This document shows positions 8,286 to 19,485 of a DNA stretch of 64,000 bases, in pieces. A program made the translations under genes and the position numbers. Source of the stretch: Deinobacterium chartae (GTDB lineage Bacteria > Deinococcota > Deinococci > Deinococcales > Deinococcaceae). Position 1 is the first letter of the stretch; every line of letters begins with the position of its first letter. Under the pieces are notes generated by a model. That model saw only the letters and a program-made list of their open reading frames with translations, made no database searches and had not been told where the DNA came from. The stretch is taken from contig NZ_JACHHG010000015.1 of assembly GCF_014202645.1 (NCBI RefSeq), positions 24,070-88,069 on the forward strand, read 5' to 3'.

Positions 8286-9302
8286 TCAGCCGGAACGCGG
8301 CGGAGCGGTCGAAGCCCGCAGCACCAGGGCGGTCGGCAACACCTGACGCGCGGGCACCTCCCGCCCCTCGAGGTGGTCGAGCAACGCCGCCAGGGCCAGA
8401 GCCCCGAGCCGCGCCGGAGCGGCCGCCACCGTGGTGAGCTCGGGCTCGAGCAAACGGGAGAGCTCCACGTCGTTAAAGCCCACCACCGACAGGTCCCGGG
8501 GAATCTCCAGCTCCAGATCCCGCGCCGCCTTGTACAGCCCCGCCGCCAGCAGGTCATCCTCGCAGAACACCGCCGTAGGAGGCAGGGTGCTCTGCAACAG
8601 CCGCAACCCCGCCACCCGCGCCGCTTCTACCTCGAGGTCCGCAGCGACCTCGGTCACCTCGAGACCGCGCGCGCGCAGCACCGCAAGAAAGGCCGCCCGC
8701 CGCAGCTCAAAGGTGCGGTCGCGCACGCGCGACGCCAGATACCCGAGCCGGCGGTGACCCAGATCGAGCAGGTGCCGCGCCGCCGCCGCGCCGCCCTGCG
8801 CCACGTCGAGCAGCACCGAGGGCACGCCCTCGGCCTCCACCTCCATCAGCACCGCTCTCCCCCGCCAGGCCTCGAGGTCAAGCCCTGCGGGCGGCCGCCA
8901 CAACAAAAAGCCTGCGACCGTCTGGCGCGACAGGGTCTCGAGCAGCGTTTCCTGCCACTGTCCTTCCTCGCCCGCATCCACCAGCAGCACCGCGTAGCCC
9001 CGCTCGCGCGCCTGAGCGGCGGCACCCAGCATCAGCGGCACGAAAAAGGGATTGGCGGCCTGCGGCACCAGCAGCGCCACCGCCGAGGACCGTCCCAAGC
9101 GCAGCGCCCGCGCGGCCGCGTCGGGGCGGTAGCCGAGCTGCCGCGCCGCCTCACGCACCGCGCGCTGCACCGCCTCGGTCACGCGGCCCTCGGCCTTGCC
9201 GTTCATCACCAGCGAAACGGTCGAGCGGTCCACTCCGGCCAAGCGGGCCACATCCAAGCTGGTCGGGCGGCGGGCGCGTTTCCTGGAGGCAGCATCGCTC
9301 AT
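8286..9302 (-). CDS. LacI-family transcriptional regulator
   Basis: 338 aa: an N-terminal LacI helix-turn-helix (TSLDVARLAGVDRSTVSLVMNG, hinge helix RPDAAARALRLG), then a periplasmic-binding-protein-like effector domain (VALLVPQAANPFFVPLMLGA, VVGFNDVELSRLLEPELTTV). It probably represses the adjacent nucleoside hydrolase through the palindrome at 8223-8236. The ATG at 9302 follows TATGCT by 7 nt; the ATG 4 codons upstream lies inside that -10 hexamer and cannot be the start of a leaderless mRNA. The effector is unknown. Confidence 0.88.
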   Translation of the reverse strand: MSDAASRKRARRPTSLDVARLAGVDRSTVSLVMNGKAEGRVTEAVQRAVREAARQLGYRPDAAARALRLGRSSAVALLVPQAANPFFVPLMLGAAAQARERGYAVLLVDAGEEGQWQETLLETLSRQTVAGFLLWRPPAGLDLEAWRGRAVLMEVEAEGVPSVLLDVAQGGAAAARHLLDLGHRRLGYLASRVRDRTFELRRAAFLAVLRARGLEVTEVAADLEVEAARVAGLRLLQSTLPPTAVFCEDDLLAAGLYKAARDLELEIPRDLSVVGFNDVELSRLLEPELTTVAAAPARLGALALAALLDHLEGREVPARQVLPTALVLRASTAPPRSG

Positions 9303-9309
9303 GGCCCCC

Positions 9310-9315
9310 AGCATA
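9310..9315 (-). promoter_or_regulatory. Leaderless -10 (TATGCT) of the LacI gene
   Basis: TATGCT, 7-nt spacer GGGGGCC, ATG at 9302 on the minus strand. Confidence 0.45.
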
Positions 9316-9371
9316 GCCGCCCCGGCGCCGGCGCTCCTTCACCCCGCCCCGCCTTGGCCCTGCCCGCACTG

Positions 9372-9377
9372 TATACT
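9372..9377 (+). promoter_or_regulatory. prfB: -10 hexamer (TATACT) of prfB
   Basis: TATACT lies 41 nt before the prfB ATG and gives a leadered transcript with the strong site GGGAGG. No convincing -35 is seen. Confidence 0.45.
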
Positions 9378-9418
9378 CGGCTGTGCGTCCCGCCGAGGCG
9401 GGGCAAGGGAGGATAGCC

Positions 9419-10511
<1,093 letters not shown>

Positions 10512-10539
10512 CCCTCGCAGGCACAGAGATTGCATGCAA

Positions 10540-10566
10540 CGAGGGGCAGGTATGGCCTGCCCCTCG
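10540..10566. terminator. Hairpin between convergent prfB and the SRPBCC gene
   Basis: An 11-bp perfect stem (CGAGGGGCAGG/CCTGCCCCTCG) with a 5-nt loop between two stop codons. Neither side has a T-tract, so it may be a 3'-end stabiliser rather than a classical terminator. Confidence 0.5.
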
Positions 10567-10583
10567 AGATCGTTGCGGGTAAT

Positions 10584-11033
10584 TTAGCTGATCTGCCCGC
10601 GCCAGGCACCGGTTTCAGTGCCGCGCGACTCGATGAAGTCCTTGAAGCGCTGCAAGTCGCCCTCGACGCGGCGCGACACGAAGCCCAGGGCGTCACCGAT
10701 GTGTTCCACCGCGCCCTCGGGCTCGTACTCGAGGTGCAAGGTGACCTGGGTGGTGTTCTCGTCCACCGGGTGGAAGGTGACCATACCGGCGTTGCGCGCA
10801 CCGGTGATCGAGGTCCACGCCACGCGGTGGTCCGGCACCTGCTCGGTGATCTCGGCATCCCACTCCTCGGTCTTACCGGCGATCTCGGCCCGCCAGTGCA
10901 GCCGCTTGTCATCGAGCTGCTGCACCATTTCCACGCCTTCCATAAAGCGGGGGAACTCTTCGAACTGAGTCCACTGGTTGTAGGCGGTGCGGACCGGAAC
11001 GTTGACGGTGATGACCTTTTCCTGATGTGCCAT
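10584..11033 (-). CDS. SRPBCC (polyketide cyclase/START-like) family protein
   Basis: 149 aa with the SRPBCC lipid/aromatic-binding fold pattern: KVITVNVPVRTAYNQWTQFEEFPRFMEGVEMVQQLDD at the N-terminus and a C-terminal amphipathic helix (EGDLQRFKDFIESR). Similar proteins are common beside stress genes in Deinococcus, but the ligand is unknown. Start ATG 11033 has a near-perfect AAGGAGGT 5 nt upstream, implying high translation. The acidic small protein upstream (stop 11066) is 32 bp away, so the two are probably one transcript. Confidence 0.75.
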   Translation of the reverse strand: MAHQEKVITVNVPVRTAYNQWTQFEEFPRFMEGVEMVQQLDDKRLHWRAEIAGKTEEWDAEITEQVPDHRVAWTSITGARNAGMVTFHPVDENTTQVTLHLEYEPEGAVEHIGDALGFVSRRVEGDLQRFKDFIESRGTETGAWRGQIS

Positions 11034-11065
11034 AGCGACCTCCTTAAAAGGGTGGAGTAAGCGGG

Positions 11066-11311
11066 TTACTGGTCCTTGCTGATGTCCTTGCCGCGACTGA
11101 CGTCCTCGACCTCCTGCGCGATGGCGTTCGAAGTCCCCATGTCGCGCACGATCTGGGGCTGGTCCACCACGTTCTGGTGGTCCTTGCCCTCGAGGGCCTG
11201 TTCCTGGGTGAACTCGTTGCCCGAGTCATCCGGCTGCGGCTCGAGGTCCTGAAGGTCCTCGCGCTGCGTGTCGTTCGCACGGCGGTTCTTTTCAATAGGA
11301 TCGTCGGCCAT
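11066..11311 (-). CDS. Small acidic hydrophilic protein, function unknown
   Basis: 81 aa, very rich in D, E, Q and N with almost no hydrophobic core (for example DPIEKNRRANDTQREDLQDL), so probably disordered. It has no signal peptide or membrane span. ATG 11311 is the start where the composition changes sharply; the upstream extension is hydrophobic and unlike it. It lies just ahead of the SRPBCC gene and likely shares its mRNA. I recognise no family; a stress- or desiccation-related hydrophilin-like role is only a guess from composition. Confidence 0.55.
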   Translation of the reverse strand: MADDPIEKNRRANDTQREDLQDLEPQPDDSGNEFTQEQALEGKDHQNVVDQPQIVRDMGTSNAIAQEVEDVSRGKDISKDQ

Positions 11312-11420
11312 GGCCCCACTACACCTCAAGGCGCTGGACGGACGGTGATGACAGATCAAAGCCGAGTTCATCCGAAGGTACGCAAAGCTTAGGACTGTTA
11401 TCACCCGCCCAACCCTCTAC

Positions 11421-11471
11421 AGCAACAGATGAGACGCCCTGCACGCGGTGCAGGGCGTCTCATCTGTTGCT
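11421..11471. terminator. 24-bp perfect hairpin, 3-nt loop
   Basis: The arms at 11421-11444 and 11448-11471 are exact reverse complements around GCG. It starts 2 nt past the stop of the minus-strand membrane-protein gene (11474), so it most likely ends that transcript. There is no clear T-tract. The stem is unusually long. Confidence 0.65.
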
Positions 11472-11473
11472 GG

Positions 11474-11914
11474 TCAGTTGCGCATGCGGCTCAGCAGGGC
11501 ACTGACCCCGGCAAGAATCAGAAAAACCGGCCAGATCCGGCCCCAGTCGAGCCGCAGCAGGAAGGCCAGACCGATAAAGGTGGGAAACAACGCGCTGTAG
11601 AGGGCCGAGGCCACATCGCGGGTGAAACGGTGCCCGGCGGCTTGGTAGGCAGTCCAGGCCCGGCCCAGCATCAGCACGCCCGGAACCAGAAGAAACAGCG
11701 CCCACCAGTTGTGCAGCAGGGTGACGTTCCCGAAGGTGTTCTCGGCCATAAAAATCAGGCCGATGGCCACCAGGATGACCCCGGCAACCTGCCGACCATC
11801 CCACGCGGAGGTGAAACAGCTCCCCTGGGCGGGCGCGGACGGCCCAGGGGGCCCAGCAGGTTGAGGGGGCTCGACTTTTTCGAGCCTGACGCGATCTTCT
11901 CCTCTGGGGTCCAT
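11474..11914 (-). CDS. Small multi-pass membrane protein, function unknown
   Basis: 146 aa. A proline-rich cytoplasmic N-terminus (about 35 residues) is followed by four hydrophobic segments: VAGVILVAIGLIFMA, WWALFLLVPGVLMLG, ALFPTFIGLAFLL and IWPVFLILAGVSALL. The pattern resembles the small LiaF/DUF5668-like membrane proteins, but I cannot name the family with confidence. ATG 11914 has AGGAGG about 5 nt upstream. It is a single-gene unit ending in the long hairpin. Confidence 0.6.
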   Translation of the reverse strand: MDPRGEDRVRLEKVEPPQPAGPPGPSAPAQGSCFTSAWDGRQVAGVILVAIGLIFMAENTFGNVTLLHNWWALFLLVPGVLMLGRAWTAYQAAGHRFTRDVASALYSALFPTFIGLAFLLRLDWGRIWPVFLILAGVSALLSRMRN

Positions 11915-12008
11915 ACGCTCCTCCTGACCTCCATCTTAACGAGGCATCAGGCGGTGCAGTTCCCTCGCCGTGGAGCGGCGGCCCCTTCAGGCAGCCGCCC
12001 GGAGATCA

Positions 12009-12875
12009 TCACTTGCGGGTAAAGCGCAGTTCCACGCCGCCCGAAGCGCTCAGGACCAGCATAGCGCCCTCGAGGCGGTAGCCGCTCACCTGACCCAGCC
12101 CTGCCAGCAGAGCGGTCTCGAGCCGGTTGGCTGCCGGATCGGCGCAGGCCATCTTGGTCGAGACCGGCGGGGTCAGGGCCAGCCGCGCGCCCTCGAGGGT
12201 GTACTGTCCCGAGAAGCGGTTGCAGCCAGCGTCTCCGCTGACCGACCCGCCGCGGAAGGTGATCTCCGGACGGCGCGCGCCGCCCGAAGGGGCGGTCACG
12301 GCGGTTCCCGAGCGGATCTCGCTCAGCTGCCACGTGCCCTCGAGGGAAGTAGCGGGTTGGGGTGCGGGCGCTGCGGCCGCGGCGCTGCCCGAGGGAGCAG
12401 CGGTCGCCGGGCGGCCAGCGGCGCCCGCACCCGCGCCCTCGGCGCGGAAGACCAGCAGTTCGCCGCTGCTGGCCAAGATGGCCAGCGACTTCTCCGAACG
12501 CACGGCGCGCTTGGCGGCGGCGAGGAACTTGAGGTAGCGGGTTTCCAGGGTGTTGGTGGCAGGCTCGGCGCAGGCTTTCTGGGTGCTGACCAGCGGTCCG
12601 ACCCTCAGCTCGAGGTTCTGACGGGTAAAGCTGCCTCCGAAGGTGTTGCACCCGGCAAAACCGCTGACCCGGCCTTGCTCGAAAACCAGGGTGGGCGGGT
12701 TCTTGCCCGGCAGGTTGACCTTGTTGTTGCCAAGGTTGATGGCTGCCAGCACCCAGCGGGTACCCTCGAGCGCCTGATCGGCTGGGGCGGCGAAGGCGAC
12801 ACCCGAGGCCAGGGCGAGGCTGACGGCGGCGACCGGAAGGGTGGCCGTACGGGGCAGAGCAGGGGTTTTCTTCAT
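12009..12875 (-). CDS. Secreted protein with two META (HslJ-like) domains
   Basis: 288 aa. A signal peptide (KKTPALPRTATLPVAAVSLALASGVAFA) is followed by two META/DUF306 repeats, about residues 36-140 and 175-287. Both have the LEGT.W.L start, the F....SG.AGCN.F.G.Y/F core and a pair of cysteines (AGCN...KACAEP; AGCN...KMACADP). An alanine/proline linker separates them. META proteins are linked to envelope stress or motility in other bacteria; here the function is unknown. The location is periplasmic or outer envelope by inference. Confidence 0.8.
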   Translation of the reverse strand: MKKTPALPRTATLPVAAVSLALASGVAFAAPADQALEGTRWVLAAINLGNNKVNLPGKNPPTLVFEQGRVSGFAGCNTFGGSFTRQNLELRVGPLVSTQKACAEPATNTLETRYLKFLAAAKRAVRSEKSLAILASSGELLVFRAEGAGAGAAGRPATAAPSGSAAAAAPAPQPATSLEGTWQLSEIRSGTAVTAPSGGARRPEITFRGGSVSGDAGCNRFSGQYTLEGARLALTPPVSTKMACADPAANRLETALLAGLGQVSGYRLEGAMLVLSASGGVELRFTRK

Positions 12876-12956
12876 TGCTTCTTACTGTGCCTCGCTCGCC
12901 CCTGAGAAACGCGTGAATCCGGTCCAAAGTACCTCGACTCAGCGCTCACGAGCGCG

Positions 12957-13679
12957 TCAGGTAGAGCGGTGTCGCCCCAGCATCTCCGGCAGGCCCTGCA
13001 ACGCCCGGCGCACGCCGCCCGCCCATCCCTGGGGCCCAGCCCCGAGCTCCTCGAGGGTTACCGGCTCCAGACCCCGCTGCTCGAGGCCCGGCAACAGCAC
13101 CTCGAGCAGCGGCAGGGTACGCGCAGGACCGTCGTGCAGCAAGATCACCGACCCGGGCTGCACGTAGCGCAAGATACGCTCGGCCAGCGCGCGGGGGTCG
13201 CGGTCCAGCCAGTCTTGTCCCTCGAGGTCCCACATGGCGACGCGGCGCCCGTAGGCGGCGGCGAACAGCCGGGTCAGCGGCGAGTGACCGCCGTGCGGCG
13301 GACGGTACAGCCCGCCCCGGCTCCGCGCAGGATGCCACGCCAGCTGCGCGCGTTCGGTCCAGGGGGGCAGCAGCAGCGCGTGACGGTGCACCACGCCGTG
13401 CGACTCGACCTGATGCCCCGATTGCTCCAGCGCCCGCATCCGCTCCGGATGGCCCTCAGCGGCGCCTCGCAACACGAAGAAGGTCGCACGGGCGCGGTGG
13501 CGGGCGAGCACCTCGAGGAGGGCGGCGGTGCGTTCCGAAGGACCGTCGTCGAAGGTGAGGGCCACGCGGGAGCGGTCGCGCGGACCGTGCACCAGCGCGC
13601 CCAGGCTCATCGAGCGCAGCAGCAGGTCGGTCAGCGCCAGCCCGCCCATCAGCAGAGCCAGGGCCCGCAAGAGCCTCAC
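12957..13679 (-). CDS. Polysaccharide deacetylase (NodB domain)
   Basis: 240 aa with an N-terminal hydrophobic anchor (LLRALALLMGGLALTDLLL) and then a CE4/NodB domain. The motifs are LTFDDGPSE (metal Asp), ESHGVVHRH (SHxxxH-type metal histidines), YRPPHGG and SVILLHDG. It would remove N- or O-acetyl groups from an envelope polysaccharide or peptidoglycan. Start GTG 13679 overlaps the stop of the MFS gene (GTGA), so it is translationally coupled to it. A long frame upstream is a shadow of the MFS gene. Confidence 0.85.
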   Translation of the reverse strand: MRLLRALALLMGGLALTDLLLRSMSLGALVHGPRDRSRVALTFDDGPSERTAALLEVLARHRARATFFVLRGAAEGHPERMRALEQSGHQVESHGVVHRHALLLPPWTERAQLAWHPARSRGGLYRPPHGGHSPLTRLFAAAYGRRVAMWDLEGQDWLDRDPRALAERILRYVQPGSVILLHDGPARTLPLLEVLLPGLEQRGLEPVTLEELGAGPQGWAGGVRRALQGLPEMLGRHRST

Positions 13680-14878
13680 GTGACCCTCTGGAGGCGCAGG
13701 CGGCGCATCAGCAGCAGGTAAAAGACCGCCACCGCAAAAAACAGCGCGGCCCCGACCAGAAACGGCGCGCGGTGCCCCAGAAAGTCCCAGGCGAAGGACC
13801 CGACCGCCGGTCCGGCAGCGGTTCCCAGGTTCTCGGCGGTCATGAGTGCCCCCCAGGCCACCGCCCGGCGCTCCTCGGGCAGCAGGCGGGCCACCAGCCC
13901 GCCCCAGCCCGGTACGATACAGGCGTAGCCCAGTCCCGCCAGAATCGCGACGGGCACCAGCGCCCACACCTGCGAGACGTACGCGAGGCCCACGAAAGCC
14001 AGCATCGCTCCCAGCAGGCCCACGATCAGCACCCGGTGAGGGCCGCGCCGGTCGGCCAGCTTCCCGGTCCAGTTCAGTGCGCCGTAGGCGGCCAGCGCCC
14101 CTACGCCGAGCACCAGCATCAGCCCGATGGTCGGCAGGTTCAGCTGCTTGGCGTACAGGTTGATGATCGGTCCCAGCATGGTGAGTGCCAGGGTCTGAAT
14201 CAGGGCTGCGGGCAGCAGCGGCAGCAGGGCACGCAGCTCGAGCCGCTGCCGCTGCGGATGCTCGGTCCCAGCACCTCGCTGGCTCCACAGGCTCAGCGCG
14301 ATCACGGTGAGCAACACCTGCACCGCGACCAGCATCAGCCACGCGGCGGGGATCCCGAACAGGCTCAGCAGTCGGGGCTGAGCCAGCGCGGTGGTCGCCA
14401 GGAAGCCGATGCCGATGAACGGCGTGACCCCCATCTGCGCAAACCCGACCGCCCGGGCATGCTGATTGTCCGCCGCCGCGCGGGTTGCCAGGGTCATCAC
14501 GCCGGGCCACAGCGGGCTCAGCGAGAATCCGTGCAGCATCGCCAGGGCGATGAACAACACCGGGTGCGTCGCCAGCGGCAGCAGCGCGGTGCACAGCAGG
14601 CCCAGCGCGGCGCACAGCGCGGTCACCCGGCCCAGACCGAAGCGCTCGACCAGCTCACCGCCCAGCGAACGCCCCAGGGTATCGGCCAGGTAGTGCAGCG
14701 ACCACGCCAGCCCCACCAGCGCGAGGTTCAGGCCCATGACCTTGGGGCCGTAGGCGGTCAAGAAGGCGGCGTACAGGCCGGTACGGACCAGTTCGAACAG
14801 GGCCAGGACCAGCACAAAACGCACCACCACGCTCAGCTTGGCGCGCGGCCAGGGCAACGATTTCAGGATACGGTTCAC
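13676..14878 (-). CDS. MFS transporter
   Basis: 400 aa, about 12 hydrophobic spans, with MFS features such as VERFGLGRVTALCAALGLL after TM2 and a long central loop (QRGAGTEHPQRQRLE). The substrate is unknown; the pattern resembles small-molecule efflux proteins. Start GTG 14878 is preceded by GGAGAAAAG. It is the first gene of a two-gene unit with the deacetylase, so a link to envelope glycan export or protection is possible but unproven. The GT2 gene is divergent from it. Confidence 0.85.
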   Translation of the reverse strand: MNRILKSLPWPRAKLSVVVRFVLVLALFELVRTGLYAAFLTAYGPKVMGLNLALVGLAWSLHYLADTLGRSLGGELVERFGLGRVTALCAALGLLCTALLPLATHPVLFIALAMLHGFSLSPLWPGVMTLATRAAADNQHARAVGFAQMGVTPFIGIGFLATTALAQPRLLSLFGIPAAWLMLVAVQVLLTVIALSLWSQRGAGTEHPQRQRLELRALLPLLPAALIQTLALTMLGPIINLYAKQLNLPTIGLMLVLGVGALAAYGALNWTGKLADRRGPHRVLIVGLLGAMLAFVGLAYVSQVWALVPVAILAGLGYACIVPGWGGLVARLLPEERRAVAWGALMTAENLGTAAGPAVGSFAWDFLGHRAPFLVGAALFFAVAVFYLLLMRRLRLQRVT

Positions 14879-14933
14879 AGATCTTTTCTCCGGAGATGAC
14901 CGAGACGGGTGGCGCAGACGATGAGAATTTGTC

Positions 14934-14939
14934 TACATT
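14934..14939 (+). promoter_or_regulatory. Leaderless -10 (TACATT) of the first GT2 gene
   Basis: TACATT, 5-nt spacer GAGGC, ATG at 14945. Confidence 0.45.
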
Positions 14940-14944
14940 GAGGC

Positions 14945-15628
14945 ATGCGAATTTCGGTCGTGATTCCAGCGTTCAACGAGGAGGCTTATCTGCCCCGGAC
15001 CCTCGAGGCCCTGCGCAGGCAACGCCGCCCCGCCGACGAAGTGATCGTCGTGGACAACGGAAGCAGCGATCAGACCGCAGCTCTGGCCCGCGCCTGGGGA
15101 GCGCGGGTGGTACGCTGCGATACACCCGGCGTGGCCTACGCGCGCCAGGCGGGACTCGAGGCCGCGCGCTTCGAGTGGGTGGCCAGCACCGACGCCGATT
15201 CGGAACCGGCCGAGGACTGGCTCGAACAGCTCGAGGCGCACGCGCAGGGCATGGTGGCCCTGTACGGGCCGTTGCAACTGACCGGGGTACCCTACCCCAC
15301 CGTGTGGCTGGCGAGCGTGGTGTACGGGCTGTTTCTGGCCGTCTGCCGCGCGGCAGGACGCCCCAATCTGGCCGGAGCCAACATGGCGTTCCGGCGCGAC
15401 GCCGCGCTCGCAGCGGGCGGCTATCCCCCGGTCGAGGCGCGCGAGGACGTGCTGCTGGGCTACCGCCTGCAAAAAGCGGGGCCCGTGCGCTTTGTGCCCA
15501 CCGCGCGCGTACGCACCTCGGGCCGCAAGCTGGCGAGCGGGGCACTGCCCTTTCTGTGGCGACAAGTCAGAAGCCTCTTCGGGAGGACGCGAGGCTACTT
15601 CGCCCCACGCGACGGATCACCTGGCTGA
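14945..15628 (+). CDS. Family 2 glycosyltransferase (copy 1)
   Basis: 227 aa GT-A fold enzyme: [35 protein letters not shown], and the DxD-type metal/nucleotide motif in STDADSEP. A hydrophobic patch ([14 protein letters not shown]) may sit on the membrane. It is clearly related to the GT2 at 33941-34639 (shared [13 protein letters not shown] and [11 protein letters not shown]). Its last 62 bp overlap the 3' end of the convergent GT4 gene, so both C-termini are encoded antisense to each other. It is likely to act on glycolipids or envelope glycans; the sugar is unknown. Confidence 0.85.
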   Translation: MRISVVIPAFNEEAYLPRTLEALRRQRRPADEVIVVDNGSSDQTAALARAWGARVVRCDTPGVAYARQAGLEAARFEWVASTDADSEPAEDWLEQLEAHAQGMVALYGPLQLTGVPYPTVWLASVVYGLFLAVCRAAGRPNLAGANMAFRRDAALAAGGYPPVEAREDVLLGYRLQKAGPVRFVPTARVRTSGRKLASGALPFLWRQVRSLFGRTRGYFAPRDGSPG

Positions 15629-16775
15629 ACGAGCGGCGTACCCGCCGCTCGGACGAAGCGCGCTCGTAAGCCTCGAGGACGCGCTCGGCGATGCGCTCGG
15701 CGCTGCGCTGCTCGGCAAACTCACGCGCGCCGCGCGACAACTGGTCGTGCAGCTTCGGGTCGGCCAAGAGGCGGCGGGTGCGCTCGGCAAGCGCGGCCGA
15801 GTCACCCGGGGCCACCAGGTAACCGCTGACCCCCTCGAGCACCCCCTCGAGGGTGCCCTCGGCTCCGACGGCCACCGCCGGCACACCCATCGCCTGCGCC
15901 TCCCACAGCACCAGTCCTTGGGTCTCGGTCTCGGAGGCGAACAAGAAAGCCTCGGCATGGCGGTAGTAGCCGCCCACCTCGCGGTAGGGCACCGCGCCCA
16001 GCAGGGTCAGGTGCTCACCTACGCCCAGACGGCGCGCGTAAGCCTCGAGGTCGGCCTTCTGCGGTCCTTCCCCCACGATCACCAGGTGCGCGGGGTGCTC
16101 GCGGCGCAGCTCGGCCAGCGCTTCGATGACCCGCTCGAGGTTCTTCTCGGGGCCCAGGCGGCTGACCGTGAGCAGGCGGCGGGTTCCCTGGGGCCACGGC
16201 GAGGGCACCTCCGGGGAGGCCTCGAGCAGCGGCGTGTCGATCCCGGTCGGGATCACCTCGATCGGGCGGGTGATGCGGTACGAACGCACCAGATCACGGA
16301 TCGGGTCGGTGGGGGCGATCACCACGTCGGCGCGCTGGTAAAAAGCGCGGGCCACCCGAGGAATCAGGTGGGTGGAGCGGTCGATGCGCTCGAGGCCCGG
16401 CACGTAGTGCGCGTACTTCTCGTAGTGCGTGTGAAAGGTGGAAACGTGCGGCAGGTCCTGACGGCGAGCCAGTTGCAGGCCCCACATGCCCAGCACCAGG
16501 GGCGTGTGCGTATGAATCAGGTCAAAGGTGCTCGGCAGCCGCTTGGAGCGCGGCAGGGCCAGACGCTGACCTTCGAAGAACGGGTAAGAGAGACTGCGAA
16601 TGCGGACCACGCCCGAATCACTCGTCTGCGGGGCGTCGGGCATCCAGGGAGTCATCACCCAAGCGTCGTGTCCCTGGCGGCGCAACTCGCGGTGTAGCAG
16701 GTACACCGAGGTGGACACGCCGTTCGGATTGGGCAGGTAGACGTCGGTGAACAGTCCGATGCGAAGCGATGTCAT
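15567..16775 (-). CDS. Family 4 glycosyltransferase (copy 1)
   Basis: 402 aa GT-B retaining glycosyltransferase. N-domain: [20 protein letters not shown] and [16 protein letters not shown]-domain: [19 protein letters not shown], and the E-x7-E motif in [16 protein letters not shown]. The pattern matches diacylglycerol glucosyl/galactosyltransferase-like GT4 enzymes, so glycolipid synthesis is likely. It is paralogous to the GT4 at 34642-35811. ATG 16775 has GGAGGAG 6 nt upstream. The tail overlaps the convergent GT2 gene. Confidence 0.88.
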   Translation of the reverse strand: MTSLRIGLFTDVYLPNPNGVSTSVYLLHRELRRQGHDAWVMTPWMPDAPQTSDSGVVRIRSLSYPFFEGQRLALPRSKRLPSTFDLIHTHTPLVLGMWGLQLARRQDLPHVSTFHTHYEKYAHYVPGLERIDRSTHLIPRVARAFYQRADVVIAPTDPIRDLVRSYRITRPIEVIPTGIDTPLLEASPEVPSPWPQGTRRLLTVSRLGPEKNLERVIEALAELRREHPAHLVIVGEGPQKADLEAYARRLGVGEHLTLLGAVPYREVGGYYRHAEAFLFASETETQGLVLWEAQAMGVPAVAVGAEGTLEGVLEGVSGYLVAPGDSAALAERTRRLLADPKLHDQLSRGAREFAEQRSAERIAERVLEAYERASSERRVRRSFSQVIRRVGRSSLASSRRGF

Positions 16776-16949
16776 TGCGTTCTCCTCCGGCTACCACGAC
16801 CTGCCTTGCAAGACCGTGCAGGGCGTCCTGTCACGAAACGCACACTCACAAGTCTAGCCGATGGCCCCGACCCGAGCAAATACGCACGGTGCCAGAAACA
16901 GTGTGGACGGAACCAGAGGATCGGCGAAAGCGCTGGGACGCATTTGGAG

Positions 16950-16955
16950 TAGCAT
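16950..16955 (+). promoter_or_regulatory. gltX: Leaderless -10 (TAGCAT) of gltX
   Basis: TAGCAT, 7-nt spacer AGCAGTT, ATG at 16963. It supports this start over the longer frame from 16861. Confidence 0.45.
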
Positions 16956-16962
16956 AGCAGTT

Positions 16963-18390
<1,428 letters not shown>

Positions 18391-18449
18391 CCCGTTATCC
18401 GTGATCGGTGGGCGTTCGTGGCGTGCCGGCCTCCGCTCGCCGATCCCTG

Positions 18450-18455
18450 TAAACT
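18450..18455 (+). promoter_or_regulatory. ftsY: -10 hexamer (TAAACT) of ftsY
   Basis: TAAACT lies 36 nt before the ftsY ATG. The transcript carries an AAGGAG site, so this gene is leadered. Confidence 0.4.
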
Positions 18456-18491
18456 GACAACTGATCGCTCCTCCCCCTACAAGGAGTACCC

Positions 18492-19445
18492 ATGTCCTGG
18501 TTTGACCGACTCCGTCAGGGTCTATCTAAGACCCGCCAACAGCTCAACCAGTCGGTGGGCGTACTTGGCACCGACCTCAAAGATGTCTTCACCAATCGCC
18601 TCGAGACCCTAGAAGACCTCGAGTTCGCGCTGATCGCCGCCGACGTAGGACGCGCGGCCACCGAGGAGATCCTCGAGGACATCAAAAACAGCGGCAAGAG
18701 CAACCTGCAAGAGGCGCTGGTCGATGCGCTCACCCTGCAGCTCGAGCCGGACGCGCGCCGCGCCCAGCTGCGCAAGCTGGGTTTCACCCCGGACGCGCGC
18801 CGCGCCACGGTCAAGCCGCAGGGCAAGGTGATCATGGTGGTGGGTGTCAACGGGGTGGGCAAGACCACCACCATCGCCAAGCTGGGTCAGTACTACCAGT
18901 CGCGCGGCCAGAGCGTGATGTTCGCGGCCGGGGACACCTTCCGCGCCGCTGCGGGGGCCCAACTGGGCGTGTGGGGCGAGCGGCTGGGCGTCCCGGTGGT
19001 GCAGGGCCCCGACGGCGGCGACCCGGCTGCGGTGGCTTTCGATGCGGCCTCGGCCCGCAAGGCGCGCGGCACCGACTTGCTGTTCGTGGACACCGCCGGA
19101 CGGCTGCACACCAAGCACAACCTGATGGAGGAACTCAAAAAGGTCAAGCGCGTGATCGACAAGGCCGACCCGGGCGAACCGGCCGAAGTGTGGCTGGTTC
19201 TGGATGCCGTGACCGGCCAAAACGGTCTGCAACAGGCCAAGAAGTTCCACGAGTCGGTGGGGCTGACCGGCGTGATTGTCACCAAGCTCGACGGCACGGC
19301 CAAGGGCGGCATCGTGATCCCGATCGTGCGCGAGCTCGGGGTGCCGCTCAAGTTCATCGGCGTGGGCGAGAGCGCCGAGGATCTGCAGCCCTTCGACGCC
19401 CGCGAGTTCGTGCGCGCCCTGTTCGACCTCGAGGCGCCGCAGTAG
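18492..19445 (+). CDS. ftsY: Signal recognition particle receptor FtsY
   Basis: 317-aa SRP GTPase that docks ribosome-SRP complexes at the membrane. A short N domain (about 1-95, including LTRRQQ-like helices and DLEFALIAADVG) is followed by the G domain: G1 GVNGVGKTTTIAKL, DTFRAAAGAQL, G3 DTAGRLHTKHNLM, G4 TKLDGTAKGG, and closing GVGESAEDLQPFDAREF. The acidic A domain of E. coli FtsY is absent, as in many bacteria. ATG 18492 follows AAGGAGTACCC. Confidence 0.96.
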   Translation: MSWFDRLRQGLSKTRQQLNQSVGVLGTDLKDVFTNRLETLEDLEFALIAADVGRAATEEILEDIKNSGKSNLQEALVDALTLQLEPDARRAQLRKLGFTPDARRATVKPQGKVIMVVGVNGVGKTTTIAKLGQYYQSRGQSVMFAAGDTFRAAAGAQLGVWGERLGVPVVQGPDGGDPAAVAFDAASARKARGTDLLFVDTAGRLHTKHNLMEELKKVKRVIDKADPGEPAEVWLVLDAVTGQNGLQQAKKFHESVGLTGVIVTKLDGTAKGGIVIPIVRELGVPLKFIGVGESAEDLQPFDAREFVRALFDLEAPQ

Positions 19446-19473
19446 CCTCCCGCCGTTCTCCATGCGGGCGGCT

Positions 19474-19479
19474 TAGAAT
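19474..19479 (+). promoter_or_regulatory. Leaderless -10 (TAGAAT) of the 221-aa hypothetical
   Basis: TAGAAT, 6-nt spacer CGCTGC, ATG at 19486. Confidence 0.5.
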
Positions 19480-19485
19480 CGCTGC

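Noticed and set aside
12957..14615. 552-residue minus-strand frame as one fused protein
   Set aside because: Only its last 240 residues are the NodB deacetylase; the rest is the MFS gene in another frame, with a GTGA junction at 13676-13679.
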